Assembly: GCA_965205165.1 (NCBI GenBank)
Contig: OZ242037.1
Location: 434,001-498,000, forward strand
From: CBDESM01 sp965205165
Lineage (GTDB): Bacteria; Chloroflexota; Dehalococcoidia; Bin125
Direction: 5' to 3'
Length of the DNA: 64,000 nucleotides
The notes under the pieces were generated by a model. That model was not told where the DNA came from, did no database searches, and worked only from the letters and a program-made list of their open reading frames with translations. Numbering within the stretch: the stretch's first letter is position 1; every line of letters begins with the position of its first letter. This document shows positions 23,963 through 31,559 of this stretch, one piece after another. A program made the position numbers and the translations under genes.

Positions 23963-25464
23963 CCCCGCCCCAGCACCCGCACCGAGAACCCCGCCGTCAG
24001 CACCAGCAGCACCGCGCTCACCGCAATCAGCGGATACTCCCACGCAAACCCCGAATCAACCGCGAACGCCGGCGCGGCCCGACGCTCCCCCTGCCGCGCC
24101 CGTATCTCCTGGAACCGCTCCGAACGCTCCTCCTCCGAACGCCGATCCACCCAAACCGCCTCCTCTTCCGACGCCCCATCTCCTTCCTCGCCCGACGACT
24201 CCGCGACCGCCTCAGCCGCCTCAGCCGATTCCTCCGCAGCCTCCTCCGACTGCCCCGACTCCTCCGCCCCCGCAACCTCTTCCTCCGCAGCCTCCTGCCC
24301 ATCCTCCGCATCCGCGATCACCGGCCCCGCAATCACCTCGTCCTCCACCGTCGTGCTCCGATCCTCCCCCCGCTCCCGCGGCGCAAGCCCCACCGACGCG
24401 CGCCACTGATCCTCCAACTCGTCGCGCCCGAACCCGTACACCTCCTGCAGCGCATCCTCCGTGTTCGACCCCTCCCGGAACACCTCGAACAACCGCCGGA
24501 ACCGCTCCTCCCCGTACTCCTCAATCAGCAACTCCACGATCAACGCCGACTGCCCGTAGAACAAATCCACCTGCCCCGCAACGTTCGTCGACGTCTGCAT
24601 CGCCCGCAACGACAGCACCCGATCCGCCCGAATCGCCGCCTCCACCGCCGGGATCCGCCGCTCCCGCCAGTCACCCTCGCTGATCGTCGCCGTCCCCTCG
24701 TCCAACCACGCCGGCAGCGAACCGATCCCCCCTTCCCCCGCCGCCTTCGTCAAAATGTGCCGCACCTCGTGCCGAACCACCCACCGCGTCGGCGTGAACA
24801 CGTGGATCAAATCCGCCAGCACCCGCTGCCCCCCCGTGATCACCGCCTCCGCGTAACTCTCCGGCCGCGCCCGATCCACCCCCTCCGCATCCTCGCTCCC
24901 CAGCCACACGTACACGTGAATCGGAAACTCCAGCTCCACCCCCAGCAGCGCCTCCCCAGACGTCAGCGACTCGTTCCCCGCACCCGCCAGCACCGTCGCC
25001 AACTCCTCCGCCGGATCGTAGAAATGCACGATCACCTTCCCCCTCCGAACCTCCCGCCACTCGTACCGCGGATCCTCGTATACCCACGACTCCCGCTCCG
25101 TCAAATGCTCCTCCCCCTCCGAATCAATCAGCTGCCACTGCCACTCGAACCGCGATCCCGCCGGTATCCAAATCTGCCCGTCCGCCCGCGCCGTCGGAAT
25201 CTCCGCCTGCAACCGCACCGCGTCCCCCTCCGAAACCTCCGCCCCCAGCCGCGTGATCGGACCCTCCGGCAGCACCCGGTACAGCAGCGTCGCCTCCGCG
25301 ATGTCCCCGCGCGCCAGCGCCGACACCGACACCGTCGCCGGCCAGTCCGGCTGCCGGAAATCCGTCGCGATCACCTCCGGCGCCTGCGCCCCAGCCGGCG
25401 CAGTCGCCCACAACGCCGCAACTGCCGCAACCACGGCGATCAGCACCCCCCGCAACCGCCTCAC
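23959..25464 (-). CDS. Membrane-anchored gluzincin metallopeptidase (peptidase MA-like)
   Basis: A 501-residue exported protease candidate. GTG 25464 starts a signal peptide (VRRLRGVLIAVVAAV, cleavage near AGAQA); a beta-rich region (30-145) precedes the zinc site HEVRH at 232-236 (HExxH) with a downstream WLDEG Glu near 256 as third ligand, the peptidase-MA/gluzincin pattern. Residues about 375-440 are extremely Glu/Ala-rich, followed by one TM segment at about 475-497, so the enzyme is probably displayed outside the membrane. The GTG start overlaps the prfB stop as GTGA, coupling its translation to prfB. Confidence 0.85.
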   Translation of the reverse strand: MRRLRGVLIAVVAAVAALWATAPAGAQAPEVIATDFRQPDWPATVSVSALARGDIAEATLLYRVLPEGPITRLGAEVSEGDAVRLQAEIPTARADGQIWIPAGSRFEWQWQLIDSEGEEHLTERESWVYEDPRYEWREVRRGKVIVHFYDPAEELATVLAGAGNESLTSGEALLGVELEFPIHVYVWLGSEDAEGVDRARPESYAEAVITGGQRVLADLIHVFTPTRWVVRHEVRHILTKAAGEGGIGSLPAWLDEGTATISEGDWRERRIPAVEAAIRADRVLSLRAMQTSTNVAGQVDLFYGQSALIVELLIEEYGEERFRRLFEVFREGSNTEDALQEVYGFGRDELEDQWRASVGLAPRERGEDRSTTVEDEVIAGPVIADAEDGQEAAEEEVAGAEESGQSEEAAEESAEAAEAVAESSGEEGDGASEEEAVWVDRRSEEERSERFQEIRARQGERRAAPAFAVDSGFAWEYPLIAVSAVLLVLTAGFSVRVLGRG

Positions 25465-26583
25465 GACGCCGCCCCGTTGATCCGCGTCTGCAGCCACGCC
25501 CGCATCAGCGGCTCGATCTCCCCGTCCAGCACCCCCGCCGTATCCGAACTCTCCCACTGCGTCCTCAAATCCTTCACCATCTGGTACGGGTGCAGCACGT
25601 AGGAGCGTATCTGGTTCCCCCAACCCGCCTCCTTCCGCTCCCCCCGCAGTTCGCGCTTCTCCGCCTCTTCCTGCTCCTCTTGGATCTTGAGCAGCTTCGC
25701 TTTCAGCACCGTCAGCGCGCTCTCCCGATTCCGCCGCAACGACCGCTCGTTCTGGCACGACACCACGATCCCCGTCGGCAAATGCGTGATCCGCACCGCC
25801 GTCGAGTTCTTCTGCACATTCTGCCCCCCGTGCCCCGACGCACGGAACACGTCCAGCTTGATCTCGTTCTCCTCGTCGATCTCGATCTCGCCCGCGCTCT
25901 CCACCTCCGGCAGGATCACCACCTCCGCGAACGACGTGTGCCGCGACTTGTCATTGTCGAACGGCGATATCCGCACCAGCCGGTGCACCCCGTGCTCCGA
26001 ACGCAGCCATCCGTACGCCGTCTCCCCCTTCACCTCGATCTTCGCCTCCTTGATCCCCGCCTCGTTCCCCCGCGCCACGTCGATCAAATCCGCCTCGAAC
26101 CCGCTCCGCTCCGCCCAACGCAAATACATCCGCTCCAGCATCTCCGCCCAATCCTGCGAATCCACCCCGCCCGTCCCAGGCCGAACCTCGATGATCGCGT
26201 TCCGCTCGTCGTACGGCCCCGAAAACGCCAACTGGAACGACTCCCGCTCCACCGCCTCCGACAGCGCCTCCACCTCCGCCGACATCTCCGCCGCCAACTC
26301 CCCCCGCTCCGCCTCGTCCTCCACCAGCGCCGCCAACTCGATCAACTCCCCCGCCTCCCGCGCCCGCCGCTCCAACCCCTCCCAAGTCGCGATCATCCCC
26401 TGCCGCGACGCCAGCCGCCGCATCTGCCCCCGCGCACGCTCCCCGTCGTCCCAAAACCCCGCCGACGCCGACTCCCGCTCCAGCCGCGCCGCCTCCGCCC
26501 GCGCCGCCGTCAAGTCAAAGACGCTCCAAGACATCGCCTAGCCGCGACTCCACTTCCCGCAGCCGGTCCAGCAGATCGTCCAC
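25461..26583 (-). CDS. prfB: Peptide chain release factor 2, programmed +1 frameshift
   Basis: Release factor RF2, which terminates at UGA/UAA. The main frame contains the GGQ loop GHGGQNVQK and the tripeptide-anticodon SPF (RISPFDN), specific for RF2. The N-terminus is in another frame: GTG 26583, preceded by GGGAGGGG, reads VDDLLDRLREVESRLGDVLERL and meets an in-frame TGA at 26517-26515 in the context CTT-TGA-C; a +1 slip there continues DLTAARAEAARLE. GGAG ends 3 nt before the CTT, the same layout as the autoregulatory E. coli site. Assembled from 26583-26518 and 26516-25461 it has 373 residues (E. coli RF2 365). The ATG at 26534 would drop the N-terminal helix and is rejected. Confidence 0.93.
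26508..26527 (-). promoter_or_regulatory. prfB: prfB programmed +1 ribosomal frameshift site
   Basis: On the minus strand the order is GGAG (Shine-Dalgarno-like), CGT, CTT, TGA, C. The slippery CTT is 26520-26518 and the stop TGA 26517-26515. RF2 shortage slows termination at this UGA and favours the slip, giving autoregulation. Confidence 0.9.
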
Positions 26584-26604
26584 GAAACCCCTCCCGCGAT
26601 TCCC

Positions 26605-26625
26605 TCAGCCGCGCTGCCCTCGCAT
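26605..26625 (-). other. Possible six-codon leader ORF upstream of prfB
   Basis: An ATG at 26625 begins MRGQRG then TGA (26607-26605). A TAGCGT box (26638-26633) lies 7 nt before it, the same spacing as at leaderless genes in this window, so the prfB transcript may begin at this ATG. May be coincidental; the prfB GTG has its own strong ribosome site 22 nt further on. Confidence 0.3.
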
Positions 26626-26638
26626 CGCCCCCACGCTA

Positions 26639-27547
26639 TCAGCGGTACGCCCGCGCCGACGCCCGCGCCAGCCGCGCCGCACGCGTCACATTGTTCAACA
26701 GCATCGCCACCGTCATCGGCCCCACCCCCCCGGGCACCGGCGTGATCGCCGACGCCGCCTCCGAAACCCCCTCGAAATCCACGTCCCCGACCAGCCGGTA
26801 CCCCCGTTTCCGCGACGAATCTTCCACCCGGTTCACCCCCACGTCGATCACCACCGCCCCCGGCCGCACCATCTCCGCCGTGATCGCCCCCGCCTTCCCC
26901 GCCGCCGCCACCAAAATATCCGCCCGCCGCGTATGCGACCCCAAATCCTCCGTCGCCGTATGGCAAATCGTCACCGTCGCGTTCGCCCCGGACCGCTTCT
27001 GCGCCAGCATCGCCCCCAACGGCATCCCCACCAACCGCGACCTTCCAACGATCACCACGTGCTTCCCCCCCGGATCATTCCCCGAACGCACCAGCAACTG
27101 CTGCACCCCGTGTGGCGTCGCCGGCAAAAACCGCTCCCGCCCGAGCAGCACCCGCCCCTGATTCTGCGGATGCAGCCCGTCCACGTCCTTCAGCGGATCA
27201 ATCCGATCCAGCAGCGGCTCCGCCGGCGTCCCCTCCGGCAGCGGCAACTGCAAGATGATCCCATGCACATCCGGATCCTCGTTCAACCCGTCGATCACCC
27301 GCTCGATCTCCCCCATCAGCACCACCGCCGGCCCGGCCCCGACCCGGTGCACGTCCACCCGGATCCCCGTCTCCTCCCCAGCCCGCTCCTTCCCCCGCAC
27401 GTACGACGCCGACGCCGCATCATCCCCCGCCAGCACCACCGCCAGCCGCGGCAGCAGCCCCTCGCCCAGCATCTCCTCCGTCTGCGCCGCCAAACCCGCG
27501 CGGATCTCCCCCGCTATCCCCGCCCCGTCGATGATCGCCGCACTCAC
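26639..27547 (-). CDS. folD: Bifunctional methylenetetrahydrofolate dehydrogenase/cyclohydrolase
   Basis: FolD, interconverting methylene-, methenyl- and 10-formyl-tetrahydrofolate in one-carbon metabolism. Seen: the substrate/catalytic region SYVRGKERAGEE with Tyr and Lys, the GIILQLPLPEG motif, DPLKDVDGLHPQN, the NADP-binding VVIVGRSRLVGMPLG and the C-terminal TPVPGGVGPMTVAMLLNN. GTG 27547 gives 302 residues starting VSAAIIDGAG, and a TAGGCT box lies exactly 7 nt upstream, so a leaderless GTG start is preferred over ATG 27568. Between prfB and the LLM oxidoreductase on the same strand. Confidence 0.96.
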   Translation of the reverse strand: MSAAIIDGAGIAGEIRAGLAAQTEEMLGEGLLPRLAVVLAGDDAASASYVRGKERAGEETGIRVDVHRVGAGPAVVLMGEIERVIDGLNEDPDVHGIILQLPLPEGTPAEPLLDRIDPLKDVDGLHPQNQGRVLLGRERFLPATPHGVQQLLVRSGNDPGGKHVVIVGRSRLVGMPLGAMLAQKRSGANATVTICHTATEDLGSHTRRADILVAAAGKAGAITAEMVRPGAVVIDVGVNRVEDSSRKRGYRLVGDVDFEGVSEAASAITPVPGGVGPMTVAMLLNNVTRAARLARASARAYR

Positions 27548-27554
27548 GAACGCG

Positions 27555-27560
27555 AGCCTA
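27555..27560 (-). promoter_or_regulatory. -10-like box TAGGCT before folD
   Basis: Minus-strand TAGGCT with a 7-nt spacer to GTG 27547; decides the folD start in favour of a leaderless GTG. Confidence 0.5.
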
Positions 27561-27587
27561 TCCCCCATCCCGCCTAACCGCCGCAAT

Positions 27588-28484
27588 TCACCGCAACTCC
27601 GGCCACACCTCCCGCTTCACCGCCTCCAACTGCCGCAAATACTGATCCACCCCGATCTGCCCCTCCCGATCGTAGTTCGGCATCCCGACCCCAAGCCGCG
27701 TGAACCCCGCATCCTTCGCCGCCTGCAACACCTCCCGCGTCCGCTCCAAATCCTCCTCCAGCGGCGGCAGCCACTGCAGCGCGAACCCCTCCGCCTCCCG
27801 CCCGTTCTCCGCCAGCGCCCCCCGCAGCCGATCCGCCGCATCCGCCAGCACCCCCACCTCCGACTGCACCGGCGCAATCCAACCCTCCCCGACCCGCGCC
27901 GCCCGCGACACCGCCGCCTCCGACAACCCCCCGAACAACAGCGGCGGACCCCCCGGCGTCACCGGCTTCGGCAGCATGCTCATCTCCCGAATCGTCGTCC
28001 ACTCCCCCTCGAAATTGATCGGCTCCATCGTCCAGCACGCCCGCATCACCTCGATCGCCTCGTCCATCCGCGCCCCCCGCCGCCGAAAAGGCGCCCCCAG
28101 CGACTCGTACTCCCCCTCCTGCCACCCAATCCCCAAACCCAGCCGCAGCCGCCCCCCCGACAGCACGTCGACCTCCGCCGCCTGCTTCGCCACCAGCACC
28201 GGCTCACGCTGCGTCAGCACCAGCACGTTCGGCTGCAGCGCCGCCCGGCTCGTCTGCCCCGCAAGCCACGCCAGCGTCGTCATCACCTCATGCTGCTGCA
28301 CGTCGTCCCGATACGGCCCCGTGATCGCCCGCTCCGCCGTCTCGTACTGGTACGTCACGTGATCCGCCATCGAAATGAAATCCGCCCCCAGCGCCTCCGC
28401 ACCCTGCGCCCAATCACGCAGCTCCGAAACATCCCACCGCCAATGCCACGCCGGAATCTGGCAGCCGAATTCCAAGTGCGCCAT
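27588..28484 (-). CDS. LLM-class F420-dependent oxidoreductase
   Basis: Luciferase-like monooxygenase-fold enzyme, 298 residues, of the group that uses reduced coenzyme F420 (or FMN). Features: N-terminal strand LEFGCQIPAW, GADFISMADHV (active-site loop), the conserved AAEVDVLSGGRLRLGLGIGWQEGEYESLG segment here spanning roughly 95-130, PLLFGGLSEAAVSRAARVGEGW and the C-terminal GFTRLGVGMPNYDREG. Such enzymes reduce or oxidise diverse small molecules and are numerous in actinobacteria and SAR202-type Chloroflexota. GGAGGG lies 8 nt before ATG 28484. Substrate unknown. Confidence 0.9.
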   Translation of the reverse strand: MAHLEFGCQIPAWHWRWDVSELRDWAQGAEALGADFISMADHVTYQYETAERAITGPYRDDVQQHEVMTTLAWLAGQTSRAALQPNVLVLTQREPVLVAKQAAEVDVLSGGRLRLGLGIGWQEGEYESLGAPFRRRGARMDEAIEVMRACWTMEPINFEGEWTTIREMSMLPKPVTPGGPPLLFGGLSEAAVSRAARVGEGWIAPVQSEVGVLADAADRLRGALAENGREAEGFALQWLPPLEEDLERTREVLQAAKDAGFTRLGVGMPNYDREGQIGVDQYLRQLEAVKREVWPELR

Positions 28485-28582
28485 CGTCGCCCTCCATCTC
28501 CCGATGCCCGCCTTTGCAGGCGTGTACCATATCCCCCGCCGGCCCGCGCGGAATGCGCGACCGACCGACGGGAGCGGATGAC

Positions 28583-28834
28583 GTGAGCGATCAGCGCATC
28601 GAACTCGGCAGAACCGACGGCGAAGAAGGCGTCATCCGCAGCGACATCGCCGACGTCATCAAGCGCGCCGCCGCCATGTCCGTCTTCGCCTACGAAGCCG
28701 CCCGCGACGCACGCGGCCCCCAAGGCGCCGCCCTCCCCTCCGAACTCATCGAGCGCCTCGCCGAATCCACCTACATCGACGTCATGCGCTACTCCCTCGA
28801 CGAATGCTCCTGCCCCTGCCACCAAGACCACTAG
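28583..28834 (+). CDS. Small hypothetical protein, 83 aa, with C-terminal Cys cluster
   Basis: An 83-residue soluble protein starting at GTG 28583 (VSDQRIELGRTDGEEG), preceded by GGAG with an 8-nt spacer; a TACCAT box at 28525-28530 is a possible promoter. It is helical and acidic, with ADVIKRAAAMSVFAYEAARDARG in the middle and ends DECSCPCHQDH, a CxCxCH cluster that may bind a metal. No family recognised. The thioredoxin-like gene follows after 42 nt and may use the same transcript. Confidence 0.6.
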   Translation: MSDQRIELGRTDGEEGVIRSDIADVIKRAAAMSVFAYEAARDARGPQGAALPSELIERLAESTYIDVMRYSLDECSCPCHQDH

Positions 28835-28876
28835 CGACCAGCCGCGGCCCCGGCGCCGCGTGAGGAGGATCACCAA

Positions 28877-29494
28877 ATGGCCACCGAATCCGCAGTCACC
28901 CCCGAACGCTTCGCGTCCGGCATGACCTGGAACCAGTACCTCGCCTACATCGCCTCCGAGGAAAACCAAGAGCGCCCCTCACCCAGCGGCAAGCCCCGCG
29001 GCTCCAACGTCGAGCGCTTCGTCCGCAACATGGGCTCCTGGCAACTCTCCGACGAGCACCGCGAAGCACTCCAGTCCCTCCCACGCCTCAAGATGCTCGT
29101 CCTCGCCGAAGACTGGTGCCCCGACGTCTACCGCGGACTCCCCGTCCTCGCCGAAATCGCCGCCAACGCCGGCTGGGAACTCCGCATCTTCCCCCGCGAC
29201 GAGCACCTCGACATCATGTCCGAGTTCCTCAAGGACGGCGAGCACCAGAGCATCCCCACCTCCGTCCTCTACACCCCCGAACACCAGTACATCGGCCACT
29301 GGATCGAACGCCCCGCCAAGGCCAACGAGCACATGGCCGACATGCAGCGCCTCTTCAAGCGCCGCGAAGACGAAACCGAAGACGACCACCGCGCACGCAT
29401 CCGGCAGGGCTACCAAGACCTCCAGCGCGGCGACGAATGGGCCAGCTGGCGCGACGAAACCGTCCGCGAACTCATCGCCCTCGCCAAAAACTAA
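28877..29494 (+). CDS. Thioredoxin-family protein (Thioredoxin_9-like)
   Basis: A 205-residue cytosolic thioredoxin-fold protein. The core is KMLVLAEDWCPDVYRGLPVLAEIA, where the active site keeps only one Cys (WCPDV), then ELRIFPRDEHLDIMSEFL and a cis-Pro region QSIPTSVLY. This matches short bacterial thioredoxin-like proteins that carry WCxD instead of CxxC. The C-terminus is a charged helix (RREDETEDDHRARIRQGYQDL). GAGGAGG lies 8 nt before ATG 28877. A hairpin follows at 29519. The role is not known; perhaps a peroxiredoxin-type reductant or scaffold. Confidence 0.75.
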   Translation: MATESAVTPERFASGMTWNQYLAYIASEENQERPSPSGKPRGSNVERFVRNMGSWQLSDEHREALQSLPRLKMLVLAEDWCPDVYRGLPVLAEIAANAGWELRIFPRDEHLDIMSEFLKDGEHQSIPTSVLYTPEHQYIGHWIERPAKANEHMADMQRLFKRREDETEDDHRARIRQGYQDLQRGDEWASWRDETVRELIALAKN

Positions 29495-29518
29495 CCCCGC
29501 CCGCAACGCAAGCACCCC

Positions 29519-29548
29519 GGGGAGACGGCCCCCAAACGCCGTCTCCCC
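29519..29548 (+). terminator. Strong hairpin after the thioredoxin-like gene
   Basis: Perfect 11-bp stem GGGGAGACGGC / GCCGTCTCCCC with an 8-nt loop, 25 nt after the stop at 29494. No T-run follows, so termination may need Rho or the hairpin may act as a 3'-end stabiliser. The remaining gap to 29668 shows nothing else I can support. Confidence 0.6.
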
Positions 29549-29668
29549 CGCAGCCCGAACCTTCCACTGGAAGCACCACCGGGCGGCCGCGTCGCGCCCC
29601 GGCGCCTCTTTCCCATGAAGCATCGCCCTCTGTAAACCACGACACGCCCCACCCGCGCCCTCTCGCCC

Positions 29669-29674
29669 TACCAT
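29669..29674 (+). promoter_or_regulatory. -10-like box TACCAT before the ParB gene
   Basis: TACCAT with a 7-nt spacer to ATG 29682 and no ribosome site; leaderless expression is likely. Confidence 0.5.
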
Positions 29675-29681
29675 CGCACGC

Positions 29682-30824
29682 ATGTGCAAAGACAGCCAGC
29701 CCGAACAGCTCGGCGACCTCCAACTCGCCTACGCCGACCCCAACGACCTGATCGTGCCCGCCGAACACCCCAGAACCGACCACGACGACGACCCGCCCAC
29801 CACCTTCGACCACCCCGAACACCAACTCATCCACTCCGTCAAACAGTTCGGCCTCCTCCAACCCATCCTCGCCCGCCAAACACCCGCAGGCCTCGAAATC
29901 ATCTCCGGCCGACGCCGCAAAACCGCCGCCATCGCCGCCAACCTCACCCGCGTCCCGGTCGTGATCACCACGGACGAAACCGCCGACCCCGCCACCCTCA
30001 ACCTCGCCGAAAACATCGCCCGCAAACCACTCAACCCCATCGACCAAGCCAACGCACTCTCCCGCATCGGCAAAGACCACTCCGCACGCCAACTCTCCAT
30101 CGACCCCGCCCTCGTCGCACGCTCCCTCAACCTGCTCGACCTCGACCCCTACATCCAAGACCTGATCGCCACCGGCCAACTCAGCGAAGCCGCCGCCAAC
30201 GAACTCCACCGCGCCGAACCCGACCACCGCCGCGAACTCGCCGACCGCGCCGTCGACAAGCAGCTCGACCCCAAGCAGATCTTCCGCCAAGCCCCCTACT
30301 ACGCCAACAAGGTCAAAGCCGAGCGCCAAGAACTCAAAATCCACGCCCAATCACTGATCGACACCCTCAACGACATCCTCAAAACCAAGCGCGCCCGCCT
30401 GCTCATGTCCCCCGCCGCCCCCAGCGGCAACATCTTCATCAGCCTCCGCACCCCCGAAGAAACCCTCTGCTTCGCCCGCCGCCTCTCCGGCGAAACCGTC
30501 CCAGACCCTCCCGCAAGAGCACCAAAATCCCCGCGCCGCCGCCACGCCCAAGACCCCTACACCAAACCCAAGTGGACCGCCACCTACCACGACCGCAAAC
30601 CCCAAAACCTCTACCACCCCCCCGACTTCCAAGCCCTCTACCTCCCCGACCACTCCCCCCGCTACGGCCTCCACCAAGCCATCGCCCTCAACACCCGCAT
30701 CTTCAACCCCTACCCCTCCAGCGAACAGCCCAACGAGCCAACCCCCATCCACCACCCCGACCCCCGCCAACGCCTCCCGCCCCTCCCCACCGACCCCGTC
30801 CAATCCCTCATCGAAAACCTCTGA
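29682..30824 (+). CDS. Orphan ParB/Spo0J N-terminal-domain protein with unusual proline-rich C-terminus
   Basis: A 380-residue protein. Residues about 17-120 form a ParB/sulfiredoxin-like nuclease domain with GLLQPILARQ, the phosphate-binding ISGRRRKTAAI (cf. GERRxRA box) and LAENIARKPLNPIDQA. A short KorB/HTH-like region follows (SARQLSIDPALVARSLNLLDLDPYIQ), then a basic linker and a Pro/His/Tyr-rich C-terminal 110 residues that match nothing I know. No parA is adjacent and no parS-like palindrome is evident, so a chromosome-segregation role is doubtful; DNA-modification or mobile-element ParB-like roles are alternatives. The gene stands alone between a hairpin and the convergent phosphatidyltransferase. 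Confidence 0.75.
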   Translation: MCKDSQPEQLGDLQLAYADPNDLIVPAEHPRTDHDDDPPTTFDHPEHQLIHSVKQFGLLQPILARQTPAGLEIISGRRRKTAAIAANLTRVPVVITTDETADPATLNLAENIARKPLNPIDQANALSRIGKDHSARQLSIDPALVARSLNLLDLDPYIQDLIATGQLSEAAANELHRAEPDHRRELADRAVDKQLDPKQIFRQAPYYANKVKAERQELKIHAQSLIDTLNDILKTKRARLLMSPAAPSGNIFISLRTPEETLCFARRLSGETVPDPPARAPKSPRRRHAQDPYTKPKWTATYHDRKPQNLYHPPDFQALYLPDHSPRYGLHQAIALNTRIFNPYPSSEQPNEPTPIHHPDPRQRLPPLPTDPVQSLIENL

Positions 30825-30857
30825 GCATCACCCCGCCGACCCCGCACCGCACCTCGG

Positions 30858-31469
30858 TCAATCCCCGCGTGCCCCGCGCAGCGCCGCCCATGCCAGATAG
30901 CACCGCTGCAAAGCCGTCAAGCACGCCAGCACCGCCAGGATGTACAGGCAAATCCGCAGCGCCTCCAGATCCACCGCCCCCCCCAGCACCAGCCCAGCCC
31001 CGATGATCGCCGTCCGCTCCGCCCGCGTCCCCAGCCCGCTCCGAATCCGCGCCCCGAACTCCCCCGCCTTCGACCGCGTGTAACTCACCAGCATCCCCCC
31101 GAACATCGCCACCGACGCCGCGATCACCAGCCCCCGATCCGCCGCCCCCTCCCCGCTCGCCCAAATCACGACCGCGAACAGCACCGCGAAATCCGCCAGC
31201 CGGTCGCAAACCGCGTCGAAGAACCCGCCCCAATCCGACGCCCGCCCGGTGGCCCTGGCGACGGCGCCGTCCAGCAAGTCGAACAGACTCGCGGCCAAGA
31301 AGACGACGCCGCCCTGCCAGAGCCAGCCGAGCGAAATCAGCGCCGCGGCGGCGCCCGCCCCCCCAAGGCCGAGCACCGTGAGGGCATTGGGCGTCAAGCC
31401 GGTCCGCGCAACCGCGCGCCCGACCCGCCCGGAGACATCACTGGAGATCGAGTGGGGTAGCAGTGACAC
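30858..31469 (-). CDS. CDP-alcohol phosphatidyltransferase (phosphatidylinositol-phosphate synthase-like)
   Basis: Integral membrane enzyme moving a phosphatidyl group from CDP-diacylglycerol to an alcohol. The 203-residue protein has the exact signature DG(x)2AR(x)8G(x)3D(x)3D in the segment starting DGAVARATG and ending FFDAVCD, and five to six TM helices. In actinobacteria PgsA1 makes PI-phosphate and is followed by an acyltransferase and PimA; here the PimA-like gene lies directly upstream on the same strand (90 nt), supporting an inositol-phosphate acceptor, although glycerol-phosphate cannot be ruled out. The start is a GTG at 31469 without a convincing ribosome site. Confidence 0.88.
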   Translation of the reverse strand: MSLLPHSISSDVSGRVGRAVARTGLTPNALTVLGLGGAGAAAALISLGWLWQGGVVFLAASLFDLLDGAVARATGRASDWGGFFDAVCDRLADFAVLFAVVIWASGEGAADRGLVIAASVAMFGGMLVSYTRSKAGEFGARIRSGLGTRAERTAIIGAGLVLGGAVDLEALRICLYILAVLACLTALQRCYLAWAALRGARGD

Positions 31470-31559
31470 CGCCGCGGCACCAGCCCCGCCGCCCGAGGCT
31501 GCTCATTCGCAACGCGCTTCACCCTAGCCCGCGCCCCCCTGCCATCCATCAGCCGATCA

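Noticed and set aside
24130..24360. Low-complexity GAC/TCC-rich stretch as a DNA repeat element
   Set aside because: It is the coding sequence for the Glu/Ala-rich region of the metallopeptidase, not an independent repeat.
25461..26534. Simple prfB start at ATG 26534 (MSWSVFDLT)
   Set aside because: It would remove the conserved N-terminal helix; the upstream frame with GTG, strong ribosome site and CTT-TGA-C slip site explains the gene better.
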